The notes: generated from the letters alone by a model not told the origin. A stretch of DNA of 64,000 nt from Fimbriimonas ginsengisoli Gsoil 348 (GCA_945881865.1 CAMCVK010000009.1:88528-152527); one strand, 5' to 3'. Counted from the stretch's first letter, positions 7,743 to 16,065 are shown. A program made the numbers and translations.

Positions 7743-8936
7743 ATGGCTAGCATGATTTCGGCTTTGCTCGTTTCTGTTGTCTCGGCGCAAGCGGCACTGA
7801 CCGCGCCGGTGGAGGTTCCGTTCCGCTTAGGCGAGAATGCCATCATCGTTGACGCCACGGTGAACGGCCGAAAAGTCTCGCTCATGTTCGACTCCGGGTT
7901 CTCGGGCACGGTGATCCTGGATAGCGCGATCAACATTGGTCCCGCTACCGGGAAACAGGGTCTTCAGGACTTTGTTGGGCGCTTTGAAGCAGATACGGTC
8001 AAGCTAAAAAGCTTCAAAGTTGGCGCGATGACCATTCCGGCTACCGAGCTAAGCGATGCGGTCATGATGCCGGGCTCGGACTACAGCCTCTCGTACGGAA
8101 CCCACTGCGATGGAATCATGGGCTTCGAAGTCATCCGACGCTTCGTGACCGAGATCAACTTCGAGAAGAACAAATTTATCTTTCATCCATCTTCCGTCGA
8201 CGTGTCGGCGAGAAAGCCGGACGGCAAGAAGAGCTTCCTTTCCAAGTTGCTCCCGATCGGAGCCGACTCTGTCGAGATGTCGGTGGATCTCTCCACTGGA
8301 AAGAAGCTTATCATGGCCCTGGACACCGGCAACGCCTTTTTCGCCACGACCCACAAGGACTCGCTTGAGCGAATCGGCTTATGGACGGTTGGCAAGGCTC
8401 CAAAATTCATGGGGTCATCCGGCGTGGCGAGCGGCACGGTGGACTCTTGGGATATCGAAATGCCGCCGTTGAATATCTTCGGCATTCCGGTTAAGGAAAC
8501 GTACTGGAGCATTATTGATCTTCCGTCCAGTTCAGCCGAGGGCGACGGCACGATCGGGTTCGACTTCCTGCGGCACTTCAACACGACGATCGACTACGCG
8601 CGCCGTCGTGTCTGGTTCGATAACTTCACGGGAGACCGAGAGAATGAGCTGGAGGGCGAGACCGGAATTTCGGCTGGATACAATCCGAAGACGAAGCGCA
8701 CTGAAATCTTTAACGTCGCTCCCGAGTCACCCGCCGAGGTCGCAGGTGTCAAAGATGGCGATGAAATATTGAGCATTGACGCGCTCGACCTTTACAGATC
8801 GGGCTACCGTGCGACGCGGAACTTGCTGCGAGGAAAGATTGGGAGCAAGGTCAAGCTCGCCACCTCGCGCGGCGGGGAACTTCGGCGCATCGAAATTGAA
8901 CGCAAAGCCTTGGTTAACTATCCAACCAAGCCATAA
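7743..8936 (+). CDS. Secreted two-lobed retropepsin-like aspartyl protease with PDZ domain
   Basis: This 397-residue protein starts with a short signal peptide (about 1-20). It has two aspartyl-protease-like lobes: MFDSGFSGTV with Asp50 (DSG) and MALDTGNAFF with Asp194 (DTG). Each is followed by a hydrophobic-Gly stretch (GIMGFEVIRRF, GTIGFDFLRHF). A PDZ domain occupies about residues 315-390 (PESPAEVAGVKDGDEILSI). Family knowledge: such retroviral-type proteases with PDZ domains are exported and thought to be periplasmic or surface proteases. Both catalytic aspartates are present within one chain, so it may work as a monomer rather than a dimer. The 3' end overlaps the convergent udgB by 23 nt. 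Substrate unknown. Confidence 0.78.
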   Translation: MASMISALLVSVVSAQAALTAPVEVPFRLGENAIIVDATVNGRKVSLMFDSGFSGTVILDSAINIGPATGKQGLQDFVGRFEADTVKLKSFKVGAMTIPATELSDAVMMPGSDYSLSYGTHCDGIMGFEVIRRFVTEINFEKNKFIFHPSSVDVSARKPDGKKSFLSKLLPIGADSVEMSVDLSTGKKLIMALDTGNAFFATTHKDSLERIGLWTVGKAPKFMGSSGVASGTVDSWDIEMPPLNIFGIPVKETYWSIIDLPSSSAEGDGTIGFDFLRHFNTTIDYARRRVWFDNFTGDRENELEGETGISAGYNPKTKRTEIFNVAPESPAEVAGVKDGDEILSIDALDLYRSGYRATRNLLRGKIGSKVKLATSRGGELRRIEIERKALVNYPTKP

Positions 8937-9576
8937 CGGCGGCGTCGAGCATCGGCTCGGTTAGCCGTCCGGTGAACGTGTTCTGTTGGCTCGGGTGGTA
9001 GCTGGCGACGATCTTTGGTCCTCCGTCTGGCCGATGCCAGGCACCGTGACCAAACTTCGGGGCCGGAGTCCCAAGGTTCCGGTGGAGCTGCGTCCAGGCG
9101 ATTCCGCCAAGGCAGAGAATTCCGCGCCAAGGCCGAGCGGCCAGAACCCGGAGCATAAAAGGCCGACAATTGGCGATCTCTTCGTTCGTTGGCTTATTGT
9201 CCGGCGGCGCGCAGTGACACGATGCGGCGATGACCGCGCCGGTCAATCGCAAGCCATCTTCTCGGCATTGCGCCTGCGGTAGATTGGCGACTCCCGCCCG
9301 GTGGAGGGCGCGAAAAAGCCAGTCTCCGCTTCGATCGCCGGTGAACATTTGGCCGGTCCGGTTGGCGCCGTGGGCGGCCGGGGCGAGGCCAACGATCAAG
9401 TGGAGCGCAGATGGGTCGCCGAAGGCGGGAACAGGTTTGCCCCAGTACTCCTCATCCTTATGGGCCCGCTTCTTCTCCAAAGCGACCTTCTCCCGCCATG
9501 CAACCAGTCGAGGGCAGAGTCGGCAAGCGACCACCTCTTCGTTGTGGAGATCCAACCAGCTGGGCAAAGGCTTCAT
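8914..9576 (-). CDS. udgB: Family 5 uracil-DNA glycosylase (UdgB)
   Basis: The 220-residue protein has the Fe-S-type uracil-DNA glycosylase signature. Cluster cysteines are visible as CRLC (18-21), with Cys120/122 and Cys137 downstream. The active-site motif 1 is GLAPAAHGANRTG (63-75), and motif 2 is SYHPSQQNT near the C terminus. Motif 1 has Ala where family 1 enzymes carry a catalytic Asp, which is characteristic of family 5 (UDGb). The enzyme removes uracil, and in this family also hypoxanthine and other deaminated bases, from DNA at the start of base excision repair. It is convergent with the aspartyl protease gene and ends inside it. Confidence 0.9.
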   Translation of the reverse strand: MKPLPSWLDLHNEEVVACRLCPRLVAWREKVALEKKRAHKDEEYWGKPVPAFGDPSALHLIVGLAPAAHGANRTGQMFTGDRSGDWLFRALHRAGVANLPQAQCREDGLRLTGAVIAASCHCAPPDNKPTNEEIANCRPFMLRVLAARPWRGILCLGGIAWTQLHRNLGTPAPKFGHGAWHRPDGGPKIVASYHPSQQNTFTGRLTEPMLDAAVMAWLDS

Positions 9577-9612
9577 CGATGATTCTGCGGATCGCCCAAA
9601 ATGAATTCAGCG

Positions 9613-9945
9613 ATGCCTGTTTACGAGTATGAGCCAGAAGATCGGGACTGCTTTATGTGCGAGGGCCGCATCCAGGCCCTGCAGGGCATTCATGAAGAGG
9701 CGCTGAAGCACTGCCCGTGGTGCGGCCTCGATGTCCGCCGGGTTATCAGCAACGTCACGATCAAGCTGCCGGGCGTCATCCACAACGAGAAGAAGGGATT
9801 CACAACATGGAAGCGCACCGAAACCGGGGTGTGGGAGAAAACTGACGGCGCAGGACCCGACATCCTGATGGCCAGCGAGGCGCAAAAGAAGGAATTTCGT
9901 GAGGGCAAGAAGAAGCCGAAGGTTATCGACTTAGACGCCGAGTGA
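9613..9945 (+). CDS. FmdB-type zinc ribbon protein
   Basis: The start at 9613 gives 110 residues beginning MPVYEYE, the hallmark opening of FmdB-family zinc ribbon proteins; an ATG at 9601 would add MNSA only. Two CxxC pairs follow (CFMC and CPWC), about 24 residues apart, which can bind one zinc ion. The C-terminal half is Lys/Glu-rich and polar, with no other motif. FmdB proteins were named after a putative regulator of formamidase, but most members have no known role. It ends convergent with the ArgC-like gene (15-nt overlap). Confidence 0.72.
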   Translation: MPVYEYEPEDRDCFMCEGRIQALQGIHEEALKHCPWCGLDVRRVISNVTIKLPGVIHNEKKGFTTWKRTETGVWEKTDGAGPDILMASEAQKKEFREGKKKPKVIDLDAE

Positions 9946-10635
9946 TTCTTCGAAACCGCACATCACGTTCATCGCGTGGATGATTTGCCCGGGACCCAGC
10001 TTGCCATTCCGGTCGGCGAGGACGCGAACCGTAAGAAGGGAATTTGGCTCATCGACCGTGATTCGAAGCCGGTAAAGCGCAAGTTGCGAGCCGGCGACCG
10101 CCGCTGGCGTCCAGTCCGAAATGTCGTCTTCCCGGACGAAGAAGCTTCGGCCAAATCGCTCGGCAAAGGCTTCGTCAATCTCTGCGAGGTCCTCCGGCGC
10201 TTTGATTTCTGCGAACGCCGTAAGGGCGGCAACGTTGGAGTCATCTGGCTGGGATTGGATCACGGCCCCTTCCTGCCAGCCAAGTTCGGTCAGTTGCGCT
10301 TCCAAGTCAGCAACGTCCCATTCAAGGTTCGTCGTGAGCGTCGGGGGAGCCACGAGCATTCCCGCCAGGATAATCGGCCCGAGCGCAATGAGGGCCAGGG
10401 AAGTAGCCGGGGTCGGCAGCGAGAAAGTATCCGCGCAAACGAGGGGATTGTTGTCGATCAGCTCCGTGAGGCCGGTTACTTCGCCACTGGTCGAGCCAAC
10501 CACGATGGATCGGTGCCAGTCGTCGACCGAGAAGCGCAATCCGGGATGGCCATCGTTGGAGACCTGCGAGACGCGCGGATGCCGCGATAGCGCGGCGAGG
10601 AGGCTCGGATCGCCGGTGGAAACGCGAAGGGTCAT
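9931..10635 (-). CDS. Degenerate ArgC-like (semialdehyde dehydrogenase superfamily) protein
   Basis: The 234-residue protein aligns by eye with N-acetyl-gamma-glutamyl-phosphate reductase. A 'PTPATSLALIALGPIILAGM' stretch (about 95-115) matches the helix that follows the ArgC active site, and the tail GPGQIIHAMNVMCGFEESLG matches the conserved GQAVQNMN..FGF.ET.G ending. The protein is about 110 residues shorter than ArgC. It lacks the N-terminal GxxGxxG nucleotide-binding loop, and the expected Cys of NPGC is replaced by Pro. It is therefore probably not an active reductase. It may be a structural or regulatory paralogue, or an unrelated fold with chance similarity. It lies 4 nt downstream of the secreted-protein gene and could be its co-transcribed partner. 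Confidence 0.5.
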   Translation of the reverse strand: MTLRVSTGDPSLLAALSRHPRVSQVSNDGHPGLRFSVDDWHRSIVVGSTSGEVTGLTELIDNNPLVCADTFSLPTPATSLALIALGPIILAGMLVAPPTLTTNLEWDVADLEAQLTELGWQEGAVIQSQPDDSNVAALTAFAEIKAPEDLAEIDEAFAERFGRSFFVREDDISDWTPAAVAGSQLALYRLRITVDEPNSLLTVRVLADRNGKLGPGQIIHAMNVMCGFEESLGV

Positions 10636-10639
10636 AAGT

Positions 10640-11320
10640 CTAGAGCCGCTTAACGGTCATCTTGAACTTCAGCGCGGTCGGATTCGACTTGGAGTCCGTC
10701 GTCAGGTTCATCGACAGATTCATCTCGGCCCCGACCAGCCAGCCATCGCTCAGCTGAACATAATTCCGCCCAACGCCGTTGATGGCGGAAGTTCCACCCG
10801 AGTTGAGCTTGAACCCAATGACGGCGACTTTCTTGCCGGCGTAGGTACCAATCTTTTCGAACGTGTAAACCGCCTTCGCCTCGTTGGTCCCGAGGCCGGA
10901 GCTCGCAAGGGACATATCGCCGGTCCACTTGTCGCCGATTCGAATCGGCGTCGTCGGAAAAACGGAAATGCCGGGCGTCGGAGCGGCACCGGAAACTTGC
11001 TTTCCGGATGCATTCAGCTGCATCGAGACCACGTTCGGCTCTTCGCCCATTACACGGCCGTTCATCTTTGCCGGACCCATCGCAACGTCCAGGTTGGCCA
11101 CTCCGTTTCGAACAAATCGAACCTTCTGCGAGAAAGGAAGTGCGACGACCATGCCGCCCGCACCGGCCTGTTTGAACTCGGAGACGTACCGACCAAACTG
11201 CCCGGCGGTGAACTTCATCCGGAACGTGTACTTGCCCTTCGACTGGGTGATTTGGGCGTAGGAGGCCGACGAAATCCCGGCAAGAACCAAACCGCAAACG
11301 ATGAACTGGCCTAGCTTCAT
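10640..11320 (-). CDS. Secreted protein of unknown function
   Basis: This 226-residue protein has a clear Sec signal peptide (MKLGQFIVCGLVLAGISSASYA). The mature part is rich in alternating hydrophobic and polar residues, Gly and Thr, and looks like an all-beta domain. A segment reading 'PIRIGDKWTGDMSL' resembles the DUF6263-like or LolA-like beta proteins that occur in secreted proteins of this phylum, but the match is too loose to name a family. Its ATG overlaps the stop of the tandem-FKBP lipoprotein gene by 4 nt, so the two are translationally coupled. The chaperone/isomerase could assist its folding in the periplasm. Confidence 0.6.
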   Translation of the reverse strand: MKLGQFIVCGLVLAGISSASYAQITQSKGKYTFRMKFTAGQFGRYVSEFKQAGAGGMVVALPFSQKVRFVRNGVANLDVAMGPAKMNGRVMGEEPNVVSMQLNASGKQVSGAAPTPGISVFPTTPIRIGDKWTGDMSLASSGLGTNEAKAVYTFEKIGTYAGKKVAVIGFKLNSGGTSAINGVGRNYVQLSDGWLVGAEMNLSMNLTTDSKSNPTALKFKMTVKRL

Positions 11321-12132
11321 TTGAACCCGAGGAGCGTCAGTTCGTATTCCACGAAGCTGTTCGGTGGCACGATCGGCTCGCGGCCCATCGGTCCAAATGC
11401 GGTGTTCGGTGGCAACGTCAGCTTGCGGACGCCGCCAACTTTCATGCCGATAATGCCCGCGTCGATGCCGGGAATAACTTCATCCTTTCCGACCGTGAAG
11501 ACATATTTGCCCTTCTCGATTTCGTCGCCACCAATGACCTTGCCGTCAAAGTTCACCTCAACTTTGTCGCCGGTTTTTACCGCGCGACCGCTGCCGGGCT
11601 TCAGATCCTTCTTGGTAACCGTCATCTCCTCGCCCTTCTTCATCACGCGGATGAGCTGGATCTCGAAGAAGAGGTCTGCCTTCGGCGGAATGGTCCCGGT
11701 GCCGCCCTCGCCGTAAGCCATTGACCAAGGAATCGAAAGCTTCCGAGTGCCGCCGGCTTTCATGCCGATGACGCCCTTCTTCCATCCGTCAATGACCGTG
11801 CCGGTTGGGCCGGCGGTGAAGCTGAAAATGGGCTTCCCTTCGTCGGTATTCGAGTCAAAAACTTTGCCGTCGGCCAGGGTGCCCTTGTAGCGTACGAAGA
11901 GGAGATCGCCCTCGGTAACGGCATCGCCGGTTCCGACTTTCGTATCGTCCATCTTCAGCGCAGTGATCGCGCTTGGTTTGGCGCCAGCGTCCGCTGCCGA
12001 GCCCGGCTTCTTACCATCCGTTTGCTTGGGGGCTTCGGGTGAAGGATTACAACCCGCAAAGCTAATGGCGAGACCAACGAACACGGCCGCACCCATAATG
12101 GACCGGCCTAAACGCAACGACTGCATACCCAT
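11317..12132 (-). CDS. Tandem FKBP-type peptidyl-prolyl cis-trans isomerase lipoprotein
   Basis: The 271-residue protein begins with a lipoprotein signal peptide whose lipobox is FAGC (Cys28), followed by a Pro/Lys-rich linker. Two FKBP domains follow in tandem. The first (about 55-165) has GDLLFVRYKGTLADGKVFDSN, VIDGWKKGVIGMKAGGTRKL and AYGEGGTGTIPP. The second (about 172-271) has KVEVNFDGKVIG, VIPGIDAGIIGMKVGGVRKLTLPP and a closing FVEYELTLLGF. The first domain keeps the canonical YxG, DS and IPP residues; the second is more divergent. The protein probably catalyses proline isomerisation during folding of exported proteins. It overlaps the next gene by 4 nt. Confidence 0.88.
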   Translation of the reverse strand: MGMQSLRLGRSIMGAAVFVGLAISFAGCNPSPEAPKQTDGKKPGSAADAGAKPSAITALKMDDTKVGTGDAVTEGDLLFVRYKGTLADGKVFDSNTDEGKPIFSFTAGPTGTVIDGWKKGVIGMKAGGTRKLSIPWSMAYGEGGTGTIPPKADLFFEIQLIRVMKKGEEMTVTKKDLKPGSGRAVKTGDKVEVNFDGKVIGGDEIEKGKYVFTVGKDEVIPGIDAGIIGMKVGGVRKLTLPPNTAFGPMGREPIVPPNSFVEYELTLLGFK

Positions 12133-12242
12133 GAATCTACCTTTCTGAACCGATTTTCCATGGCGGTTAGTGCCGGCTCAGCCAAAAGTCGGCGTAAATT
12201 CCGCCAGGCCCTTTCGGCCCGCCTTCGAAATTGTCGTCCCGG

Positions 12243-12248
12243 TAAAAT
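12243..12248 (+). promoter_or_regulatory. Candidate -10 box just upstream of smpB
   Basis: TAAAAT ends 9 nt before the smpB ATG (12258). With the usual distance to the transcription start, the mRNA would have almost no leader; no Shine-Dalgarno sequence is present. No convincing -35 was found. Confidence 0.35.
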
Positions 12249-12257
12249 ATATCAGCC

Positions 12258-12743
12258 ATGTCGAAAAAATCTGGAAATAAGAAAGAGTCAAAGGCTCCGA
12301 AATCGATTCAGAATCGACGGGCCCGGTTCGACTACCACGTCGAAGAGACCCTGGAAGCGGGGATTGCCCTCGGTGGAAGCGAGGTCAAGAGCTTGTATTT
12401 GGGCAAAGCCCACCTTACGGATGCGTTTGTTAAGGTTCTGCGCGATGAGGTCTGGCTGATCAACGCCGACATCGAGCCGTACGACAAAGCGAGCCATTTT
12501 GGCCACGAGCGTCGCCGCGACCGAAAGCTGTTGATGCACCGGAAGCAGATCTCAAACTTTGAGCGCAAGGCACTTGAGAAGGGTTTCACGATCGTCCCGC
12601 TCGCGATGTACTTTAACGAGAAGGGCCGAGTGAAGGTCGAGATCGCTCTGGCGCGTGGTAAGGCCACTTACGACAAGCGGGAGTCCATCGCCAAGAAGGA
12701 CACCCGTCGAGAGATGGCCCGCGAACTTTCGAACCGGAGTTAG
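12258..12743 (+). CDS. smpB: SsrA-binding protein SmpB
   Basis: The 161-residue protein carries the SmpB signature blocks: YHVEETLEAGIALGGSEVKSL (here split by the N-terminal RARFDY), YDKASHFGHERRRDRKLLMHR and KGRVKVEIALARGKATYDKR, with the Lys/Arg-rich tail that follows. SmpB binds tmRNA and delivers it to stalled ribosomes for trans-translation. A basic 15-residue N-terminal extension (Lys/Ser-rich) precedes the core. The gene ends with a 4-nt overlap with the convergent dapF. No ssrA gene was noticed nearby. Confidence 0.96.
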   Translation: MSKKSGNKKESKAPKSIQNRRARFDYHVEETLEAGIALGGSEVKSLYLGKAHLTDAFVKVLRDEVWLINADIEPYDKASHFGHERRRDRKLLMHRKQISNFERKALEKGFTIVPLAMYFNEKGRVKVEIALARGKATYDKRESIAKKDTRREMARELSNRS

Positions 12744-13573
12744 TCCGGCCAAACGCCGCGAAAGACGGTGACAGCTGGGCCGGTCATAAACACCGTCTCG
12801 TCTTCACGATAGTCGATCTGTAACCGTCCGCCGGGTAGGTCGATCTGCGTAAGACGATCCGAGTGACCGTTTAAAAATCCGGCGACGCCAACGCTGCAAG
12901 CTCCGGTCCCGCAGGCCAGAGTCGCGCCTGCGCCGCGCTCCCAGGTACGCATCTTCAAGTGGCCTCGATCCACCACCTCGACGAAGTGAACGTTGGTCCG
13001 GTTGACAAACTGCGGGTGGTGCTCGAGAATCGGACCGATTTCGGCAAGGGGAACCGCCGCGAGGTCGTCCGTGAAGATCACCAGATGCGGATTCCCCATC
13101 GATATCGCCGTTCCAAACAGATCCGTACCGTTGAGCTCTACACCGAGCGGCTCATCAACGAACCTTTTGCCGGTTCCAGAGATGCCGATGGCGGCAAAAG
13201 AGAGCTTTGCTTGCCCCATGTTGACTTCGACGTCGCCGTTCTCCGCAATCTGAAGATGGAGGATGCCGGCCCCGGTTTCGACAGAAATCTGGTTCTCCAT
13301 TGAGTGGCCGTGGTCACGCACCAGCTTTGCGAAGCAACGGATGCCGTTGCCACACATCTCGCTCTCCCTTCCATCGGGATTGAACATCCGCATGCGAAAC
13401 GGAGCGGCATCACCATTCTCAAGAAGGATCAGTCCGTCGGAGCCCACACCAAACCTCCGGTCGCAGATATGGCGTGCGAACTCCGCGAGATCGGCGGGCA
13501 TCTTGGGGTTCTGAATCACATCAAGGAAGACGAAGTCGTTCCCGATGCCCTGCATCTTTACGAAAGGGGTCAT
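12740..13573 (-). CDS. dapF: Diaminopimelate epimerase DapF
   Basis: The 277-residue length is typical. Motifs are [13 protein letters not shown] at the N terminus, EMCGNGIRC with catalytic Cys74, and ACGTGACS with catalytic Cys221. The substrate-contacting GNPHLVIF and [11 protein letters not shown] blocks are also intact. The enzyme interconverts LL- and meso-diaminopimelate in the cytoplasm, supplying lysine synthesis and the peptidoglycan cross-link. The ATG overlaps the hfq stop by 4 nt, which couples it to the miaA-hfq block. Confidence 0.96.
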   Translation of the reverse strand: MTPFVKMQGIGNDFVFLDVIQNPKMPADLAEFARHICDRRFGVGSDGLILLENGDAAPFRMRMFNPDGRESEMCGNGIRCFAKLVRDHGHSMENQISVETGAGILHLQIAENGDVEVNMGQAKLSFAAIGISGTGKRFVDEPLGVELNGTDLFGTAISMGNPHLVIFTDDLAAVPLAEIGPILEHHPQFVNRTNVHFVEVVDRGHLKMRTWERGAGATLACGTGACSVGVAGFLNGHSDRLTQIDLPGGRLQIDYREDETVFMTGPAVTVFRGVWPD

Positions 13574-13830
13574 TCGTCTCGGCGACTCTCTTCTTGTTCG
13601 GCCGCCGACTTGTAAGTTCCGACCGTCTTGTTTGGGACGATGCTGGCCATCGCGTGCTTGTAAACGAGTTGCGTTGGTTTGCCCGGCGCATCTAGCAACA
13701 CGGTAAATGTGTCAAAGCCGCGGACGCTCCCTTTCAGCTGAACGCTGTTGGTGAGGTAGATCGTGACGCCGATTCCTTCCTTTCGGACCTGGTTCAGGAA
13801 CATATCCTGAAGGTTAATTGTTTTACCCAT
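13570..13830 (-). CDS. hfq: RNA chaperone Hfq
   Basis: This 86-residue Sm-like protein has Sm1 (about 8-45, with [33 protein letters not shown]) and Sm2 (about 55-66, [10 protein letters not shown]) motifs. The Sm2 YKHAxxSI residues that form the RNA-binding pocket are kept. The C-terminal tail is short (about 17 residues, acidic). It forms a hexamer that pairs small RNAs with mRNAs. Placement 9 nt after miaA is a widely conserved miaA-hfq adjacency. Confidence 0.96.
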   Translation of the reverse strand: MGKTINLQDMFLNQVRKEGIGVTIYLTNSVQLKGSVRGFDTFTVLLDAPGKPTQLVYKHAMASIVPNKTVGTYKSAAEQEESRRDE

Positions 13831-13839
13831 TGTAAAGCT

Positions 13840-14730
13840 CTACATGAATTCATTCAATACAGAGGCCACCAGATCATGCGATCCGGACCCGGCCACGTTG
13901 AGGACGGTGAGACGTGGCTCGGTCCGCATCCAAGTCAGTTGACGCTTCGCGTACTGCCTGGTTTCGAGCTTTATCTGCTCGACCATGCCTTCCGATGCCG
14001 CCTCGCGGACTAGAAATTGGTAAATCTGACGGTAACCGATGGCGCGAAACCCCGGGTCAGAGGGACCAAATCCTGACTGCTTCAGCCGTTGAACTTCCTC
14101 AACCCATCCATTTTGCATCATTTGATCGACGCGGTCCCGCATTGCCTTTCCGTGACACGCTTCGTCGGGAAGGAGGCCAAATTTGAATTGAGGCATCTCC
14201 GGAATTTCTGGCAGTCGCAGTGGTTCGCCTTCGAGTCTTTCTAATGCACGGATCACCCGCACCGGGTTCTTGAGGTCGGTTTCGAGAGCGACTCGCGGGG
14301 CTAGGCTCCTCAACCGTTCCACCAAGGGGTCGAGGCCGCCAGACTTCCACTCTTCGTTGAGTTCGGCACGAACTTCGGGGGATGGCGCGGCGACCATGCT
14401 GCTGTAGTTCTCGAAAAGCGCCCGAAGGTACAGTCCAGTGCCGCCGACCACGATGATCGATCGGCTCGTTTCTGCCCAGTCGGCGATCTGTTGCCGGGCC
14501 TTCACCACGAAGTCGCCAACGCCGTACGGCTCAGATGGCTTCAGGAAGCTCATCAAGGCGTACCGTTCGGGCTGGAGTGACTTACCAGTGCCGACGTCCA
14601 TGCCCGCATAGGCCTGGAAGGCGTCTGCATTCATCAGGTGAGCGTCGAGTTGATCCGCGAGGGATTCAGCGAGGGATGTCTTGCCGGATGCCGTCGGACC
14701 AAAGATGCCGATGAGGCTAGGCGGCCTCAC
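13840..14730 (-). CDS. miaA: tRNA dimethylallyltransferase MiaA
   Basis: This 296-residue protein starts on GTG at 14730, overlapping the upstream stop by 4 nt. The P-loop GPTASGKTS is at residues 10-18. MiaA-specific blocks follow: MDVGTGKS, a VGGTGLYLRALF motif, and the C-terminal region with TRQYAKRQLTWMR that contacts tRNA. The usual 'DSxQVY' motif is here 'NADAFQAY', a modest deviation. It transfers a dimethylallyl group to A37 of tRNAs that read codons starting with U. It is co-transcribed with hfq and dapF. Confidence 0.95.
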   Translation of the reverse strand: MRPPSLIGIFGPTASGKTSLAESLADQLDAHLMNADAFQAYAGMDVGTGKSLQPERYALMSFLKPSEPYGVGDFVVKARQQIADWAETSRSIIVVGGTGLYLRALFENYSSMVAAPSPEVRAELNEEWKSGGLDPLVERLRSLAPRVALETDLKNPVRVIRALERLEGEPLRLPEIPEMPQFKFGLLPDEACHGKAMRDRVDQMMQNGWVEEVQRLKQSGFGPSDPGFRAIGYRQIYQFLVREAASEGMVEQIKLETRQYAKRQLTWMRTEPRLTVLNVAGSGSHDLVASVLNEFM

Positions 14731-15131
14731 CCCTGTTTGGGCATCAACCTAACCGCTCGCTCGTTCACATTGATGCCGATTTCGAACTTGTAGGTTCGAC
14801 CGCCGACCGTCTTTTCCTTGACGTATTCGCCGGTAACGCTGACACGGCTTCCATCTTTCAGAGCCGGATCAAGCAGGCCCTGGCCATACACGTTTACGAA
14901 CTTTTTCTCGTTGTGAAGTTTGAACACGACGTACTTGTTGCCCTTTTGGCTCGTTCGCTGCTCGAATCCGGCGACGATGCCCACTGTCTCAACGCGCTTC
15001 TTGTGGAACAGCTCCGGCTTTTCTAGGAGATCTTTTACCGTCGCCGGCGTGGCATCGGTTTTTTGGGCGACGGTCTGCGAGAAAGACAGAGCGCACAGCG
15101 CGAGCAATCCGAAAGTTGCGAAGTTTTTCAT
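14727..15131 (-). CDS. Secreted small OB-fold-like protein
   Basis: The 134-residue protein has a signal peptide (about 1-22) and a 110-residue mature part. The strand pattern and sequence (KKRVETVGIVAGFEQRTSQK, VFKLHNEKKFVNVYGQG, GSRVSVTGEYVKEK) resemble OB-fold domains of the tRNA_anti-like or YdeI type. No catalytic residues can be named. It is the first gene of the miaA-hfq-dapF block (4-nt overlap with miaA), an unusual partner for a tRNA-modification operon, and it lies 2 nt after the apt stop. Confidence 0.6.
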   Translation of the reverse strand: MKNFATFGLLALCALSFSQTVAQKTDATPATVKDLLEKPELFHKKRVETVGIVAGFEQRTSQKGNKYVVFKLHNEKKFVNVYGQGLLDPALKDGSRVSVTGEYVKEKTVGGRTYKFEIGINVNERAVRLMPKQG

Positions 15132-15133
15132 GG

Positions 15134-15655
15134 TCAGTAGGTGAGCAATGCATCGACGTGCAAGCCAGCAAGTGCCGCCCGGCCATCGAGAAATCCGAGT
15201 TCGATGAGAAATCCAAATCCGGCAACCTCGCCGCTGAGGCGTTGTATAAGCTTCGCCGTCGCGGCAGCAGTTCCGCCGGTTGCCAGAAGGTCGTCAATCA
15301 CGTAAACGCGATGTCCGGCGGCAATTGCGTCGGTATGCATCTCAACGGTGTTCGTGCCGTATTCAAGGGCGTACTCCTCGCGAATTCGCTCTGCCGGAAG
15401 CTTGCCAGCTTTACGGGCAAGCGAGAAGGGCAGGCCGAGCTTCATCGCGACGGGAACGCCGAAAAGAAAGCCTCGGCTTTCGATGCCCACAATCACCTCG
15501 GGCTTCTGCGCGGCGGCAAGCTCCGCCATCTCGTCCACCACCTCGGCAAATGCCGCCGGATGCATCAGAACAGGCGTAATGTCCTTGAAGAGAATTCCCG
15601 GCTTAGGGAAATCGGGGACATCGCGAATCAGAGATAGGGCGAGAAGGTCGGCCAT
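15134..15655 (-). CDS. apt: Adenine phosphoribosyltransferase
   Basis: The 173-residue protein has the type I phosphoribosyltransferase PRPP-binding motif VYVIDDLLATGGTAAAT (about 117-133). It also has the Apt-specific N-terminal DVPDFPKPGILFKDITPVL (about 13-31) and GIESRGFLFG blocks. It salvages adenine to AMP with PRPP in the cytoplasm. It reads in the same direction as the OB-fold/miaA/hfq/dapF genes, with 2-nt spacing, so it is probably the first gene of a five-gene transcript together with or just after the ferredoxin gene. Confidence 0.95.
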   Translation of the reverse strand: MADLLALSLIRDVPDFPKPGILFKDITPVLMHPAAFAEVVDEMAELAAAQKPEVIVGIESRGFLFGVPVAMKLGLPFSLARKAGKLPAERIREEYALEYGTNTVEMHTDAIAAGHRVYVIDDLLATGGTAAATAKLIQRLSGEVAGFGFLIELGFLDGRAALAGLHVDALLTY

Positions 15656-15673
15656 AACGCGATAGGTTACCGG

Positions 15674-15997
15674 TCAGGGTTCGACTTCGTGGCCGGGCTC
15701 CCAGCCTTTCTCGGACGCGAGCATGAGGACCTTCAGTTTGAGGTCTCGATCCACCCGAATCTGGCAAGAAAGTCGGAACTCACCGAGAACACCGTCTTCT
15801 TCGAGGCTGACCTTTTCGGCTTCGCCCATTTCAGGCTCGACGCCGTCGATCGAAACTCGGCAGGTCGTGCATTTGGCCTCTCCGCCGCAGCGGTGGCTTA
15901 CATCAACGCCGGCGTTCTCCAACGCAAGGACAAGCTTTTGGCCAGCTTCGGCTTGGAAGGCAGGGAACCCTTCTGCTTCGATCGTGAACGTTTGCAT
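15674..15997 (-). CDS. Plant-type 2Fe-2S ferredoxin
   Basis: This 107-residue protein is a single fer2 domain. Cluster ligands are visible as Cys37, Cys43 and Cys46 (CGGEAKCTTC) and Cys78 (LSCQ). The spacing and the acidic C-terminal part are typical of a small soluble electron carrier. A sequence-based partner cannot be assigned. The gene is divergent from the M20 peptidase and 18 nt upstream of apt on the same strand. Confidence 0.9.
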   Translation of the reverse strand: MQTFTIEAEGFPAFQAEAGQKLVLALENAGVDVSHRCGGEAKCTTCRVSIDGVEPEMGEAEKVSLEEDGVLGEFRLSCQIRVDRDLKLKVLMLASEKGWEPGHEVEP

Positions 15998-16065
15998 CGT
16001 CGAAATCCTACACCTTTTCCGGCGGAAAAACCGAACCGTTTTCGAGAATGGTTCAAAATGCGTGA

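Noticed and set aside
10121..11314. 397-codon plus-strand reading frame
   Set aside because: It runs antisense to the ArgC-like and secreted-protein genes, both of which have better support.
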